A stretch of DNA of 64,000 nt from Batillaria attramentaria (GCA_018292915.2 JACVVK020000226.1:286001-350000), one strand, 5' to 3'. Positions 47,941 to 59,768 are shown, counted from the first letter of the stretch. Notes: a model not told the origin generated them from the letters alone. Numbers and translations are program-made.

Positions 47941-48112
47941 GGGAGCCGGGGTGGCCGAATGGTAGAGCGTTGGACTTTCATTGCTCGGGTCGTGAGTTCG
48001 AATTCCGGCTGGGGCTACATATTTGTGCTGGCCTTTTTCTCGTTGCTCCGTCTTTGATATCACCCTTATGTGGTGGAAAAGAACGATAAACTCCCAAACA
48101 CCCACTCACCCT
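47941..48112 (+). mobile_element. tRNA-headed SINE, copy 2
   Basis: Full length, same family as copy 1. Flanked by a near-perfect 14-bp target-site duplication, CTTCCACTTCTACT (47926-47939) against CTTCCATTTCTACT (48111-48124). Confidence 0.88.
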
Positions 48113-48517
48113 TCCATTTCTACTTTCAGGAGTCTTATTGATTTACCCGGACTGACCTCAAACCAAACAACAAACCAAAGAAAACTGCAGCGCAGACTCC
48201 ACTTGCACACAAACGCACATTCTCTCAGCCTCAGTTGACCCAAAAGTGTGTGATGCATGTCGATACTGAAAACGCAGGATTTTAGCACAAGGAAATTTGG
48301 TTCTAATGTACTCTTCAGTCAACTGCACTCCGCTTTCGTTGGTGACTATAATTATGGCACTGCGCCTAGTACCTCTGTGCTACAGGGTAATTAGGTTTTG
48401 CATATATATATATATATATATCAGTCTCTTTTCAAACGTAAAAAAAAAAGTTTAGCATTCACTCGCTAGGAAATCCACTATTTCCTGACAAGATCTTAAG
48501 TCCTGGTTGAAACTTTG

Positions 48518-48731
48518 TCACGAAGTGCGTTTCTGTACACGGCACTTGAAACTTGGCAACAAGAGCACAGCCCCAGGAGCCCATGGAATATTGTCAAGTG
48601 GAATAATCTTCTTATCGCTCGGCGGGAGGAAGTCAAACCGCTGCAACAGCGTGGTGATCAGCAGATAGAGTCGTGTGCGGGCAAAAGTCTCCCCTGGACA
48701 CACGCGTTTTCCAATTCCAAATGGCAGTAAA
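48518..48731 (-). CDS. P450 exon 8: heme-binding loop and C-terminus
   Basis: Entered in phase 2 from CGCAAAAA|GTAAGC through CTCTTCCAG. Encodes FGIGKRVCPGE, which satisfies FxxGxxxCxG, then the L-helix and the final beta strands, ending KRTS-stop. Confidence 0.93.
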
Positions 48732-49471
48732 CTGGAAGAGAGAGAGAGAGGGGGGGGCGGGGAATAGATTACAATAATAATACACTGTAATAATAATGAG
48801 TGCGCCTGTAGAGGCTACTAAATGCCTTTAAAAATGCTACAATTTGTTTTCTTAAGTGGGCCGTTGCCACTGTGGTCCCACAGTAGTGCGCTACTGCTGC
48901 ACCCCGGCCGGCCTAGGTTTCAGCCTTTTTTTTTTTTCTTTTTTTTTTTCCTTCAGCAATTCCCCAGCCCGAAAGTGTACAACGAGGGTTGAAGTGCTTA
49001 CTTTTTGCGTGTGGGGTGATCGGCTGGCAGTAACTTTCCCTCCTTGTCCAGGAACCTTTCGGGAAGAAACTGCTCAGGCTTGTCCCAGGCTGTAGGGTCC
49101 ATGTTGCACTCCCACTGGTTGGCCACGAGCTGGGGGCAAAGAGGACGTCATCAGATGGGGGATTAGTGACAGGACACCGCGAAACGCGCGCAAAGTACAC
49201 TGAGACTGAACGGTCAGTGTGTCCAGTGTTGGAAGTCTTCTCTCTCTCTTTCTCTCTCTCCCGACTGGGGACAAAATATATGTGCTGGCCTTGTTCTCGT
49301 TGCCAAAGACACTCGCCTAGCCAAGCAGCCAAAGACACACGCCAGGAACAACTTGTCCTTAAGGGCCAAAAGCCATAGGACGTAAAGCAAGCTAATGATG
49401 ATGTTCTCGTTGCCCTGTCTTTAAAGTCACCCGTACTGGTGGAAAAGGGCGTTAAACTCCTAAAACCCCCC

Positions 49472-49506
<35 letters not shown>

Positions 49507-49593
49507 TGACACACACAACACGCATGCACCCCCCCCCCCACACACACACACAAACACACAACAGCACGCACAACACACACACACAACACCACA

Positions 49594-49629
<36 letters not shown>

Positions 49630-50762
49630 CGGCGCCGACGTACTGTGGATCCTTTAGGGATGAAGTACCCGGCGATGGTGATGTCTTGACTACACACGTG
49701 TGGCAGACCCAAGGCGAAGAAACGCATGTAGCGCAGAACCTCCAGCAGTGTCGCCTCCTGCAACGCCATAGCATGAATAGGAAATACGGAGTGAGAAAAA
49801 ATGTCATGGAGAGAAAAACAAGATGGTCACTTGCCAGACCGGCCAGAAAGAGAAAGAAAGAGACTGAGGCTGTCGGGACGTGGGACTGAGAAGACCCATA
49901 AGATCCTCGTTTCCCTGTTGTTTCAAATCTACATAAATATGCAACAGCAGTAGTATAACCACTAAAGCCATCGACAGCACGGCCCAGTTTGTGGATGCCC
50001 ATCAGAAGATCTACGGTCGTTATGGCGCTGTCATGTTTTGGCTCCGGCTTCTTTAAAAATAAAAAAAATGCCCAGCCTGTTTTCACTTGTTCGTCGAACT
50101 TCCAGCGTTCCTTCTTCGATCATGTCACTGAGACGCGTGCGCGCGCATGCCGGCGTGTGCCACGGCCGGTGTGTGTGTGTGTGTGTGTGTGTGTGTCACT
50201 GAGTGTGTGTGTGTGTGTGTGTTGATTGTATGACACTTTTACATGGTTCCGAACCTTCCAATCGAATTTCCTCTCGGGGATATTAAAACTCTGAACAAAC
50301 TACAAAATAATGTAATTTGATTTGGCGCAGTATATCATCATGTTTACAGGTAAGCGCCATTCTGCGGTGTAATCGGCCTTGCACTGTAACCTACAGTGTA
50401 GTGGAGATGCCTCCTGTCGTCCAGTGTCGGAGTCCTCTGGCCCACGTTGCGGTCGATCTCATCCTGGATGGCGCGTGCCACGTGCGGCAAGTTGAGCAGA
50501 ACGACCACCGTGCTCAGAAATGAGGTCAAGGACGTCACGTAGCCTGGAGAAGAGAACTGCTAACAGTACTTGAGGTAAACGTTACGGAGTTTGTCGGAAA
50601 GATGAGTCAAGATGTTTTGAGTGAGTGATGCGCTGATGCCAGAATAACTTGTTCGGTTCATTCAATCACACAGATATAATGTTTTTGTTTTGTTTTGTTT
50701 CGTTTTCGTCTTCTCTCCACCGCAAGCGGACGGAATCAGTGGGAAAAGTTTGCATAAACTTT

Positions 50763-50827
<65 letters not shown>

Positions 50828-53565
50828 TTTGCGCACACACACACACATGCGCGCGCGCGCGCGCGCGCACAGACGCCGCCACAGCTAGCAGGCTAAACAG
50901 ATGTCATTCCCTTTCCACGGCTGCATACCCTCCCTCCTTCGACCGATTACTAATCTAATTCATCAACAGCAAGTTAATCCATTCACCCCCGACAATGATG
51001 TCCAGCATGACTCCTTTGACGTGGTCGTCCGTCACAGACGCCGAGAAGCCGTCCTGGGCCAGCAGCATGGCGTCCACAATGCCCCGCGGCTGATCCCGAC
51101 ATACAGTCGCCTGCAAACACGGACAGTTGGAGAACGTAACACTCCCCGTTCCACGCCAGTGATGCTCAGTACGCTAATCACGACCCTGGCATTCCGGCTT
51201 CACTGGCTCCAGCCACCCATTTTATTATCCACCCGGCTGATGTTTCGTTTCGGCTGAATGAACAACGTATAGGCCACATGTTTCAGTACAGTAAGCATGT
51301 ATAGTGTGTTTGCTGAAATAGATGTAGGTGACCCCCCCCACCCCACCCCCTCTCTTGAATGAACGGCCAAACTAATGGCCGCGATTATCCACGGAGCATC
51401 AATCTGATTGAGGTGAAATTTCAGTATGTCAACAATGCGTGTCTTGTCTAGCAGTAACAGTATTTAGAACGGAGTTCTGTGCATTGCTATACCCGCAAAC
51501 GCGCATACTTTGTGCATGCCCTAAAAAGCCCATTTATAGGGATCATATGGTAAAAGTAGCCAGATAACGTTGAAGTGGGCGTAGAAAAATTTACGGAGAC
51601 CACCATAGCATAAGGGGCCTGTGCCCTACTGATTTCTGCAATAAAAAGTTAGGATCAAATTTGTTGTACGTTGTTCCGTATTTTTCCTAGGCTATTTCGC
51701 TAAGTTCAGAAAATGGATTAATTCTCTTCACACATTTCGTACCGCACACGAGTATCACGCGTTCTTGACTCTTGTTTGGTTATGGCCCTGTATGCGAAAA
51801 TCATGCAAAATTAATGGTTCTAATGGTTTTGACTCTTCGTTGACGCGTGTGCTGATAATCAGCAGACACCACTTTTGTCCCTTGACTAAGCGTCAATTGA
51901 GTTGGAGATAGGATGCATGACTTGTTTGTACATCATAATATAAGTTATAACTCTGTGTAGTTTAGGTACGCGCCCTGAGCTCTTGTGAGATGGATGAACC
52001 CTTTATTATTATTATTATTATTTGAAAAAAAAACCAAGAAATTGGAACTGAACTTGCCAATGATATTAACAAAATTTCTGTACTACGAAAACTATATTCT
52101 CTGGATTTTTTCTTTGGAAAATGCCGAAAAACGCGCAAGAGAGTGGGTGTTCAAAGAGTTAAATTGTAACACTGCGTCTCCTATCTGCTCGTCACGTAAA
52201 TGTTCAACGTACTTAGACCCTACTTGACCATACCTTGGCGTGTGATAGGATGGGTTCTATCAACTGGTCCCGACAGCGCAAGGTAAGACTACACTGGTCC
52301 CTGAACCAGCCCGGCACGTGTCGCAGAAGTGGACACAGCTGGAGCGGCAGGTCAACGCCCAGAGTGCCCATCGTGCTCACTGCTTTGTCCAGTGCTCGCA
52401 TCGTCACAGGTAGCGTGGACTCCGGCCCGGGTCGCTCGCCCGTCATCTGCAACCCGATTCTGGTCCTCTTCAGTGACGCCCACCTACTCAGTCATTCAAT
52501 GTACATGTACTGCGAAGACTTACAGTATGTGCTTTCCTGCTACGAGTCACAGTACGAGCCTGTTGCGGGTCCGTCGGTAATTCTATGCCCCTACGACGAC
52601 GGCCAAGTCGGGCTAACCGAGACCGAGCCGAGCTAAATGATACCTTAGAAGGAAAAAAACAAAAACACTCGGTGACAAGGAAAGTGGACAGTCGCGAACA
52701 ACTTTGAGGTCCCCGTGTTATTTCACAGTGTGCACAGAAGCGGTCACCGAGTATTTTTGTTTTTCCTTCTAAGGTATCACTTAGCTCGGCTCGGTCTCGG
52801 TTAGCCCGACTTGGCCGTCGTCGCAGGGGCCTAGAGTTATCGACAGACCCAGAACAGGGTTAGTCCGTATGTATTTTCCTGCTTCAGTTTCATGCCACAG
52901 AGTTCCGCCCGTAATAATGCTACAGTTTTGTTCACACAGTTCGGTATCTCTGCGACTGGAAGAATCGATAAAAGATATCTGTCGCTGGTCTCATTTATAC
53001 CAGCTAGATTTTTAATACATATTTACATCATTTTTTGTGGATGACCTGGCGGAGGAACTGTTCCAATGTTGGTTCGGTTCACACGGCCGGGTCATGTCAT
53101 GCCCTTTAAGGGGTCGCCCGTCGGTCACTGACAATGACCGAGGTTTGCGCATGCAACGTGCATCTCAGTCCTTACCATTTCTGATCTTCCTATCCTGATC
53201 TTACCATTCTGATCCTGCCATTCTAATCGTCAAATTTTCTGTTTGAGGACAACTGTCAGCGCGATGCACGGTCTAATCTAGGACGGCGACAGCCTACACG
53301 TAGACTGAGATTCCAACGTAACCCTAGTGGTGTTGATAACCAACAGCTAACTTCACAGATCTACACCTGTACACAACGGAGTCGGGTCACAGAAGATAAA
53401 AACTGTTCTGTCTTTCCTACAATGTAGGCCGGCTCTTTATCCTAGCCCTCGATCACTTGGTCAGTTTTGTCCCCAGCCCCCCCTCCCCCCCCCCCCCCCG
53501 CATCCCTCACCCCTAATCATCTTACCCCCTCCTCCAATCCCTCTTCATCTTTATTCCCCCCCCCC

Positions 53566-53623
<58 letters not shown>

Positions 53624-54261
53624 ACACACACACACACACCACCACCACCACCACCACCACCACCACCACCACAACCACCACCACCACCTCCGCCATGACC
53701 CTCCACATGATCATTCTGCCCCAACCCCGGTATACAGTTTGTAAAGTGGTGATTACAATATATACATTTATTTTTATATTACCAGGATGGAAAGAACGCA
53801 GAGAAGGGTGTCCGAGATGTGTTCCTCAATACAGATATCCTCTCCCGTGTGCTGCTCCAGCCGTTCTATCATGTGCCTCAACTCCCCTTGCACTGTGGAT
53901 TCAAACTTCTGCACCCCGTCGCCGTACAGGCGCAGGGCAGAGTGGAACATCTTGCGTTGAGCCGTCCATTCTGGTGTCACTGGCGCCATCGCGATGTCCT
54001 GAAATCATACGGAGACTGACTGACTGACTTTATTTTCCAAGGAAAGAGGTTATAGGCGCGCAGGCCCAAATTGCAAACCTGTCCTTGCTAACATCTACAT
54101 GAACAAGAGAGAGAGAGAGAGAGAGATGTATTTGTGATTACTGCGGTTTACTCGTTGGCAGCTATTCTTGAGCCTTTAAATCTATACTAGATGAATTAAA
54201 AATTGTCCCCAATATAAGACGGTCTAGATAGCTTACCGTCAAATGACCTCAGTCATGTCTG

Positions 54262-54312
<51 letters not shown>

Positions 54313-54479
54313 GCGGGGGGGGGGGGGGGGTGTATGTCAACAACCCAAACCCGGGCGACAAAACATAACGTTTTGTAACTTTTTTGCATTGCCTGACCAG
54401 TCAAGTCACACCCCAAAATAAAAAAAAAACAAAAACCAGTAACGACACAAAAGGTTGACCCTCACGCTAAATATAAATT

Positions 54480-54558
<79 letters not shown>

Positions 54559-55058
54559 GGCACAACTAAGCGGTATGTGCTACCATACGTACTGCTACTA
54601 CTTCAATGTACTATTGCTATACTTGCATGCAGTTGTGACAGACAAGAGATGAGCAGAAAACACGGCACGGAATACGCTACCTTTGGTCCGTAGAACAGGA
54701 AGGATCCGATAAAGGTAGGTGGCCTGTCGCTAGTGATTGCCTCCGTATAGCGATCCGAGAAAACCTCTCTAACGAGACCAGGGTTGTTGATAGACACGAA
54801 CGTCGCCAACGGGCCAGCACACATGGACACGGGGGTACCCCTGGGGGCCCAGTTTGAAATCTCCAGGTGAAACGACCCGTAGCGGACACCGGTCATCACG
54901 GTCTGAAGCGCAGCGACGCCACGCGGGCCTGGCGGTAAACACTTCGACGACGATGAAGACGAGCTGGACGATGCAAACCAGCGTTTGAAGACATAGCATA
55001 GCGTCAGTGTCACGGCCAGAAGCCAGACAGTAGTAGGGATGATATCCAAAGGCCACAT
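48518..55058 (-). CDS. cytochrome P450 (class II, microsomal), complete, 8 exons
   Basis: Exons in transcript order: 55058-54681, 53998-53783, 52446-52234, 51110-50987, 50543-50395, 49757-49644, 49129-49002 and 48731-48518. They total 1536 nt, 511 residues plus stop, in frame at every junction. The N-terminus has a membrane anchor (IIPTTVWLLAVTLTLCYVF), a nine-Ser run and the PPGPRG hinge. It then has WTAQR (C-helix WxxxR), a K-helix EVLR (ExxR), FLPERF (PERF) and FGIGKRVCPG with the heme cysteine. The I-helix is unusual: where relatives have A-G-x-(D/E)-T, this has G-G-Y-V-T. Overall it resembles the CYP1/CYP2/CYP17 group (clan 2). Substrate cannot be inferred. The family is ER-anchored and takes electrons from P450 reductase. 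The start is the ATG at 55058; the GTG 12 nt upstream is not needed. Confidence 0.93.
49250..49467 (+). mobile_element. tRNA-SINE remnant interrupted by a second short insertion, P450 intron 6
   Basis: The 3' body and tail of the 45771-type SINE (TATGTGCTGGCC ... CTGTCTTTAAAGTCACCC ... GTGGAAAAGGGCGTTAAAC) are split by 49305-49401. The insert is flanked by the 13-bp direct repeat TGTTCTCGTTGCC (49292-49304 and 49402-49414). Confidence 0.75.
49472..49629. repeat. CT and CA microsatellite cluster in P450 intron 6
   Basis: (CT)n at about 49472-49490, (CA)n at 49490-49506, a C-run, then imperfect CA arrays at 49540-49629. Confidence 0.9.
49855..50105 (+). repeat. dispersed repeat, copy A (P450 intron 5)
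   Basis: About 80 percent identical to 59795-60042. Shared blocks include GAGGCTGTCGGGACG, TTTCCCTGTTGTTTCAAATC, CAACAGCAGTAGTA, ACCACTAAAGCCA and CTTCTTTAAAAA followed by an A-rich tract and CAGCCTGTTTTCA. No coding capacity. Confidence 0.85.
50171..50221. repeat. (GT)n microsatellite
   Basis: Two GT arrays split by CACTGA. Confidence 0.9.
50395..51110 (-). CDS. P450 exons 4-5: I-helix, with acidic residue replaced
   Basis: Exon 4 (51110-50987) ends DIIVG in phase 1; exon 5 (50543-50395) begins GYVTSLTS and runs to HLHYT. The donor ACT|GTAGGT at 50395 is chosen because it is the one that continues into EATLLEVLR of exon 6 in frame. Joined, the oxygen-binding stretch reads VGGYVTSLTS. Confidence 0.88.
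50765..50868. repeat. (CT)n-(CG)n-(CA)n-(CG)n compound microsatellite
   Basis: About 26 CT units, then CG, CA and CG runs in order, in P450 intron 4. The CG/CA part is a strong Z-DNA candidate. Confidence 0.9.
51960..52025 (+). mobile_element. SINE/LINE 3' tail with (TTA)n
   Basis: 'TACGCGCCCTGAGCTCTTG..GATGGATGAACCC' followed by (TTA)n resembles the retroposon tail type in which an 'AGCGCC...' stem precedes a short tandem tail. The body upstream (51.3-51.96 kb) is not recognisable. Confidence 0.4.
52562..52858. repeat. long inverted repeat in P450 intron 2
   Basis: Arms of about 115 bp (52562-52676 and 52743-52858) are reverse complements at roughly nine positions in ten, separated by a 66-bp loop. 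The best core pairs GGCCAAGTCGGGCTAACCGA with its complement near 52798-52817. Flanking target-site duplication is not obvious. Confidence 0.85.
53568..53689. repeat. (CA)n and (ACC)n microsatellites
   Basis: About 35 CA units run into about 17 ACC units, in P450 intron 2. Confidence 0.9.
54003..54100 (-). mobile_element. retroposon 3' tail, minus orientation
   Basis: Reverse complement reads CTTGGAAAATAAAGTCAG followed by (TCAG)n, matching the tails at 62150 and 62700. Confidence 0.4.
54267..54330. repeat. (TG)n then poly-G
   Basis: About 22 TG units followed by a 16-base G run, in P450 intron 1. Confidence 0.9.
54482..54557. repeat. (AC)n microsatellite
   Basis: About 38 uninterrupted AC units in P450 intron 1. 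Confidence 0.95.
54681..55058 (-). CDS. P450 exon 1: anchor, Ser run, hinge
   Basis: 126 codons, phase 0 at the donor CCAAAG|GTAGCG. The nine-Ser run is encoded by TCG/TCC codons and looks like a trinucleotide expansion between membrane anchor and hinge. Confidence 0.9.
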
Positions 55059-57395
55059 CTTGTCTCGCACTTGCAGTTCAGCCCACCACTTTCCGGCTCA
55101 AGCGTCGTCAGCCTGCGACCTCAGTCAGTGCAACAGTCCTGGTAGATCAGTGTCGCCGGTGTGTCGCAGTCATTCACATTGTCACTGACTTCAACGTTAC
55201 AGATTCAGATTATTTTACGTGAACTGCTGCTGGGACGGAACTTAGCCGTGATCTTCGTAGACCGTCTCAGTCAGTTTCGGCAAGTGTCAGTCTGGTCGGT
55301 TAGTTATAATCAGTCGCGGACAATCAGTTACTGGACATCTTAAAACTGGCGAGTCAAACATTCAACACGGTTGTTGCCCACATACCTCAAAAGTCAGCAC
55401 CCGTAAGACTGTGACAAACGCCGGTGACGGGTTTCAGGCACCCAGTGATTCGCGCCGGGGGTTAGGTGATAATCGGCAAGCAATTACTTCGGTGTCACTG
55501 CCTCAGACTGCATGCTGTGCCGCCCACAACTATCGTGCAGCGCGGTCACCGAGAGCGTCACGAGCCGGCAACTTGGGTTACGCCACAACTGACGACTGTA
55601 GTTGTTACAGGCCCGGGGTGTCCCACAGCCGCACAGGCTGACAGTAGAGCCGTGTGTCGTTGTACTCAGTTTAGCCTTGCGGCCGCTGGCTGGCTGCCTG
55701 CCTGCCTGCCGGGTAGGTGCTACCTGTACTTATAATTCAACACGCACAGGTAGCGGCAGGGTTGTTGTGAAGTCAGGGCAAGGCATGTACATTGACCCCG
55801 TTACCCTCGGGTGCACGTGTATGAAGCCAACATGGACTACCTCGGGTTTCGCTAAGCCGCGATAGCTCAGCGGTGACGTTACGAGAATAGCTGCCGGTTA
55901 TAGAATTAGTGTAAACTATTGTGCTATAGTGCTTGCTTATCACCCTGCCCTAAGATCAAAGACTGCAGTATGCGAACCTTGCTCTACAACTACAAATCGC
56001 TGATGGGTGGGACGCCTCTTGTACCGTCACTAGGCAGATTTAGTAGAACTTCGTAAAGAGGACTTCGCTGAGCAGCGTCAGTAACCCATTTACATGTAAA
56101 TTAGGCCCACGTGGCAGAGGCCGCGAGCTGCTAACGCGCTGCGATTGGCTAATGGCACCCGCATTTACATGCAAATGGGTTACGCTGCTCAGCGAAGTCC
56201 TCCGTATCAAATCCTACTAAATCTCACTACCGTCACACTGCCGGTCGTGACTCTGTAGGCCGGCCCGGCGGGCACTCACTGTGACTGACGTGAACGACAC
56301 TGACATCCGTCAAAATGTGACAACTGGGAATTACGTGTTCAGTCAAACAAACACTTATGAAATAGCACTGATTGGACAGCTATGAAGTACATATGTCTTC
56401 AGTTGCAACTCTGGTATTTAATCAGTATCTCGCTGAGCCGGTGTCAGTCGTGCACAGGTCACAGTGACTGCCAAATCACCAGTCGCTTGACAGAGACAAT
56501 GCTGTCGTGTAAGTGTTGGACTGAAGTCCCCGGCATGAGCCGGGGGGAGCCTTCAGTCGGAATTCCGGCCAAATTTCCACCGGCCTTCCGCACGCGAGAT
56601 GCTAGGACTTCTGCCCTTCTTTGTCTCTAACAAACGTTGAGAGGTCTCGGGGGATTTGACGAGATTTCTGGTCTTGACGCATGCCCACTCAGTACTTCGT
56701 AACTGATTCCGAAGGCCCGTACCGGGCTCACCCGATCAGTGTCACGGTCAGCACTGTTGCCGGGCTGAGTAAACTCCTTCCGTCTGTTGTTACTATTCAA
56801 ATTCATCTCCCATGAGATAAGTGTTACTGTCAATGACTGAGAACACGGACCGGCCAGCCCGGCATTATACCAGTGTTATCAGTCCGGCCTTGCCTTCTCT
56901 GTGACGCGTCCTCAATCCTTTCAGTACTTGAAACGGGCAGCTATCTCAAGTTGGTCGGTCCCCTTTCCGCGGTAGTCGTTACCGATGGATAACCCGGCCA
57001 GAGGTACCTATACGCGGCGTGCTAATCTTAGCCAATACTTATCCTGTACTACGGCTTCGGGTAAACACACAAGCTTTGCTCAGCGCGTGCTCTTACAATC
57101 CGATACCCATTGACACAATTTTAAATGTACCACAGCACTGCCGACAGATTCCGTCTGACGGTAAAACAGTAGTCGTCAGTGTGGTTCCCTGCCGGCATCC
57201 AGTCCGGCTGCAGCTTGACCGAGATCAGTGCTGGGGGATGAATGGGATATGGTGCTTTGTTCCTACTGACCTACTTCGGTAGGTCGTCACACCTCGTCGG
57301 CGGATGCAGTGCATGTAGCGGGCAAGGTTCAGTGTCCCCAGACATAATGCATCTGGGTCTCGTGTTTACAGAACGTGTGGCTGAAACGCCGGTGT
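55059..57395. other. P450 5' flank
   Basis: GC-moderate, CpG-containing sequence with no supportable exon. It probably contains the promoter of the minus-strand P450 just above 55058, but no TATA box or initiator stands out. Holds the hairpin element at 56036. Confidence 0.4.
56036..56224. mobile_element. 189-bp hairpin (foldback MITE-like) element
   Basis: Arms AGATTTAGTAG...GACTTCGCTGAGCAGCG...TAACCCATTT.CATGTAAAT (56036-56100) and their near-perfect reverse complement (56162-56224) enclose a 60-bp loop. The right arm contains the octamer ATGCAAAT and the loop an inverted CCAAT box (GATTGGCTAAT). Confidence 0.8.
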
Positions 57396-57400
57396 AGGCG

Positions 57401-57495
57401 GAGAGAGAGAGAGAGAGAGAGAGAGTCACGGCACGCACACTGGCACACACACACACACACACACACACACCCTCGGGGAGAGAGAGAGAGTCACG

Positions 57496-57536
<41 letters not shown>

Positions 57537-57540
57537 CGGA
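57401..57540. repeat. compound microsatellite unit present twice
   Basis: (GA)n-TCACGGCAC-(AC)n-CCCTCGG is followed directly by a second (GA)n-TCACGGCAC-(AC)n-CCCTCGG unit, so a 65-75 bp compound unit has itself been tandemly duplicated. Confidence 0.9.
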
Positions 57541-57687
57541 GAGAGACAGAGACATAGAGACAGAGGGGGGGGGGAGGGGGGAGAATGACATGACAAAATT
57601 AATGCTTTATTCAGTGGAGGCCCATGACTGAGGGGGAGGGGGCAGTGCACGCACAGGACCGCAACACATAGACAATACGATAAAAAT

Positions 57688-57703
57688 GAGAGAGAGAGAG
57701 AGA

Positions 57704-57760
<57 letters not shown>
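57688..57760. repeat. (AG)n-(AC)n microsatellite
   Basis: Eight AG units then about 28 AC units. Confidence 0.95.
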
Positions 57761-57762
<2 letters not shown>

Positions 57763-57764
57763 AA

Positions 57765-59674
57765 GAGAAAACTTGAACTTGAAGACAGAGAGCGGAAAGA
57801 ACGCACACGTGGAGGTCGAACACTGCAGGTCAGTTACACTGTACAGTATTTTATTGGAAAATATAATCACAGTCCGAACCGGGCCGACAAATACAGTAGT
57901 GTTGTCCAAACGGGCAATGATGCGGCGACAGGCTGCCAGATCCGGCATTAGCATGCACTGACTATGTTGTTAAAACACCATTATTGGTAAGTTATTACTT
58001 TCTATGGAGGCCAGTGACCCGGGCCACACAGCAACAACAACAAACGGCAAAACAAACAAAACCGATCGAAGTTAGAAGTTTTCCTCGACTGAGTTTACAA
58101 AACTAAATCGAAATTAATAGAATAAGCTAATGCAGAATAACTAATAACAGAACTGCCGTCTATTCAGCTACAAAACAAAACATACTCAAAAATGGAACTT
58201 ATAACGAACAGAAGAAGTTTGCGGGGTATTGATATATCAAATCGCTGTGTGCTGTAGAGAAAGAAACATGGAAAGCAGTTTTTACCGAAAATCAACACGT
58301 TAACTTTTCCTGATTTTCTAGGTCTTCACAATGAGGACTGGCACATTACGTGCACATCAGTTTTCAAGAATTTTATGCAGGCTGGGGAACTGCTGAGGGA
58401 AAATAAGACTGAAACCTAGGCTGGGGTGCAGAGACAACGCCCAGCTAAGCGAACACAAGGAGGGTGCCCGCACTTAAGAGAAATTTTGTTTTACTGAGCA
58501 TTTTAAAGGCATTTAGTAGGCTCTCCTGGCATCCAAACGTAAAATACTGCCTTGATACTGACATGCAAGTATTCAAAAATGAAGTTAGACTGTCCCGTGT
58601 GGCATTACATGTATCATGGAAGTGTATGCAATCTTTTTCCTTCTTCCTTACCTTTGCCGGGCTGAAACACAGATATTTTTGGCTGAAAGGACAGGAAATT
58701 TGGTTGAAAATTGCCAAATGACTGAAAATTCCCCAGCCTGTTTATGGGGACAGGCTAACACTGCTCGTATGCGTAGGTTCCCACCACCAAAAGCACCAGT
58801 CTACACCCACAAAATGTCAGACAACATGTGTCACAACACTGTCTGATTCTCGTGTCAAACAGACGTGTTTGCCATCCGTATCTGGAGCCTGGTGATCTAG
58901 GGGCGACAACCTTTCGCTACTGGGGCCTCTGTCTTCAGGACACAAATTGCCAATTGATTTACGCACTGTTTCGTCTACCAACGCGTAGCAGTCTGCATCA
59001 CAAAAATTATACGACACCAACAGCCAAAATGCCACCCTCAACCCTTACACTAACACCATGTGAACAAAAATAACCAAAAGAAAGGACACCTTTTCTGCTT
59101 CATTTGGAGCGCAACTTCACGTTTCCATCCCCACTCACAGCAGACGACAGTACAAGGGACGTAAATGCAGCTCTTGTTTACTTTGACATCCAAACGAGGC
59201 CGCCGCAAATTCGCATTTTCCCATCTAAAATCACATCAATCATGTACTTCCAACCCATTACAATGAAAAACAATTCTATGCCAAAACGAAACAACAACAA
59301 TAAAAAGAACACCACCAACCAAGCAACAACAACAACAACAATAAAAAAAAAGCAAATTTCACTCGAATCTGCAGAACAGGTTCCCACAACCCACTTTTCG
59401 AACAGTCTCAGGGGGTACCTGTGTCCCTCACGCTAGACACATCATGCGGCTCCAGCAATCCATGTGGGTTTGTAAACTCACGTGGTCTGTTTAATTTCAA
59501 ATTTGTAGTATACTTTGCAACTTGTGTCGAACTACACATGGCGTAAATCTGTTATCTCATAAATCTCGGTCACTTTGTCCCACAGTACTAAGGCAGTCAC
59601 AGCAGCATGCCTTAAACACAGCATGAAACTCTCTATTAAGATCTGTCAGAGATGAGATCTGGGATCACAGTGAC

Positions 59675-59675
<1 letters not shown>
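57765..59675. other. spacer, no gene seen
   Basis: AT-rich sequence with only short, compositionally unremarkable frames. A/C-rich simple sequence (CAACAACAA type) lies near 59280-59350. No repeat family recognised. Confidence 0.45.

Positions 59676-59678
<3 letters not shown>

Positions 59679-59768
<90 letters not shown>
59679..59768. repeat. (CA)n microsatellite
   Basis: Forty-five uninterrupted CA units. Confidence 0.95.

Noticed and set aside
47941..48020. tRNA gene
   Set aside because: The tRNA-like head is followed by the shared SINE body, is repeated at 45771 and 60982, and has target-site duplications; it does not fold as a clean functional tRNA by eye.
49460..50086. Minus-strand frame of 208 residues with Cys/Val repeats
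   Set aside because: Extends P450 exon 6 into a CA array and flanking introns; translated microsatellite.
53467..54027. Plus-strand frame of 186 residues with His/Thr repeats
   Set aside because: Translated CA/ACC arrays and the antisense of P450 exon 2.
55059..55070. GTG upstream start for the P450
   Set aside because: Animal genes start at ATG. The ATG at 55058 gives the normal MWPL- membrane anchor.
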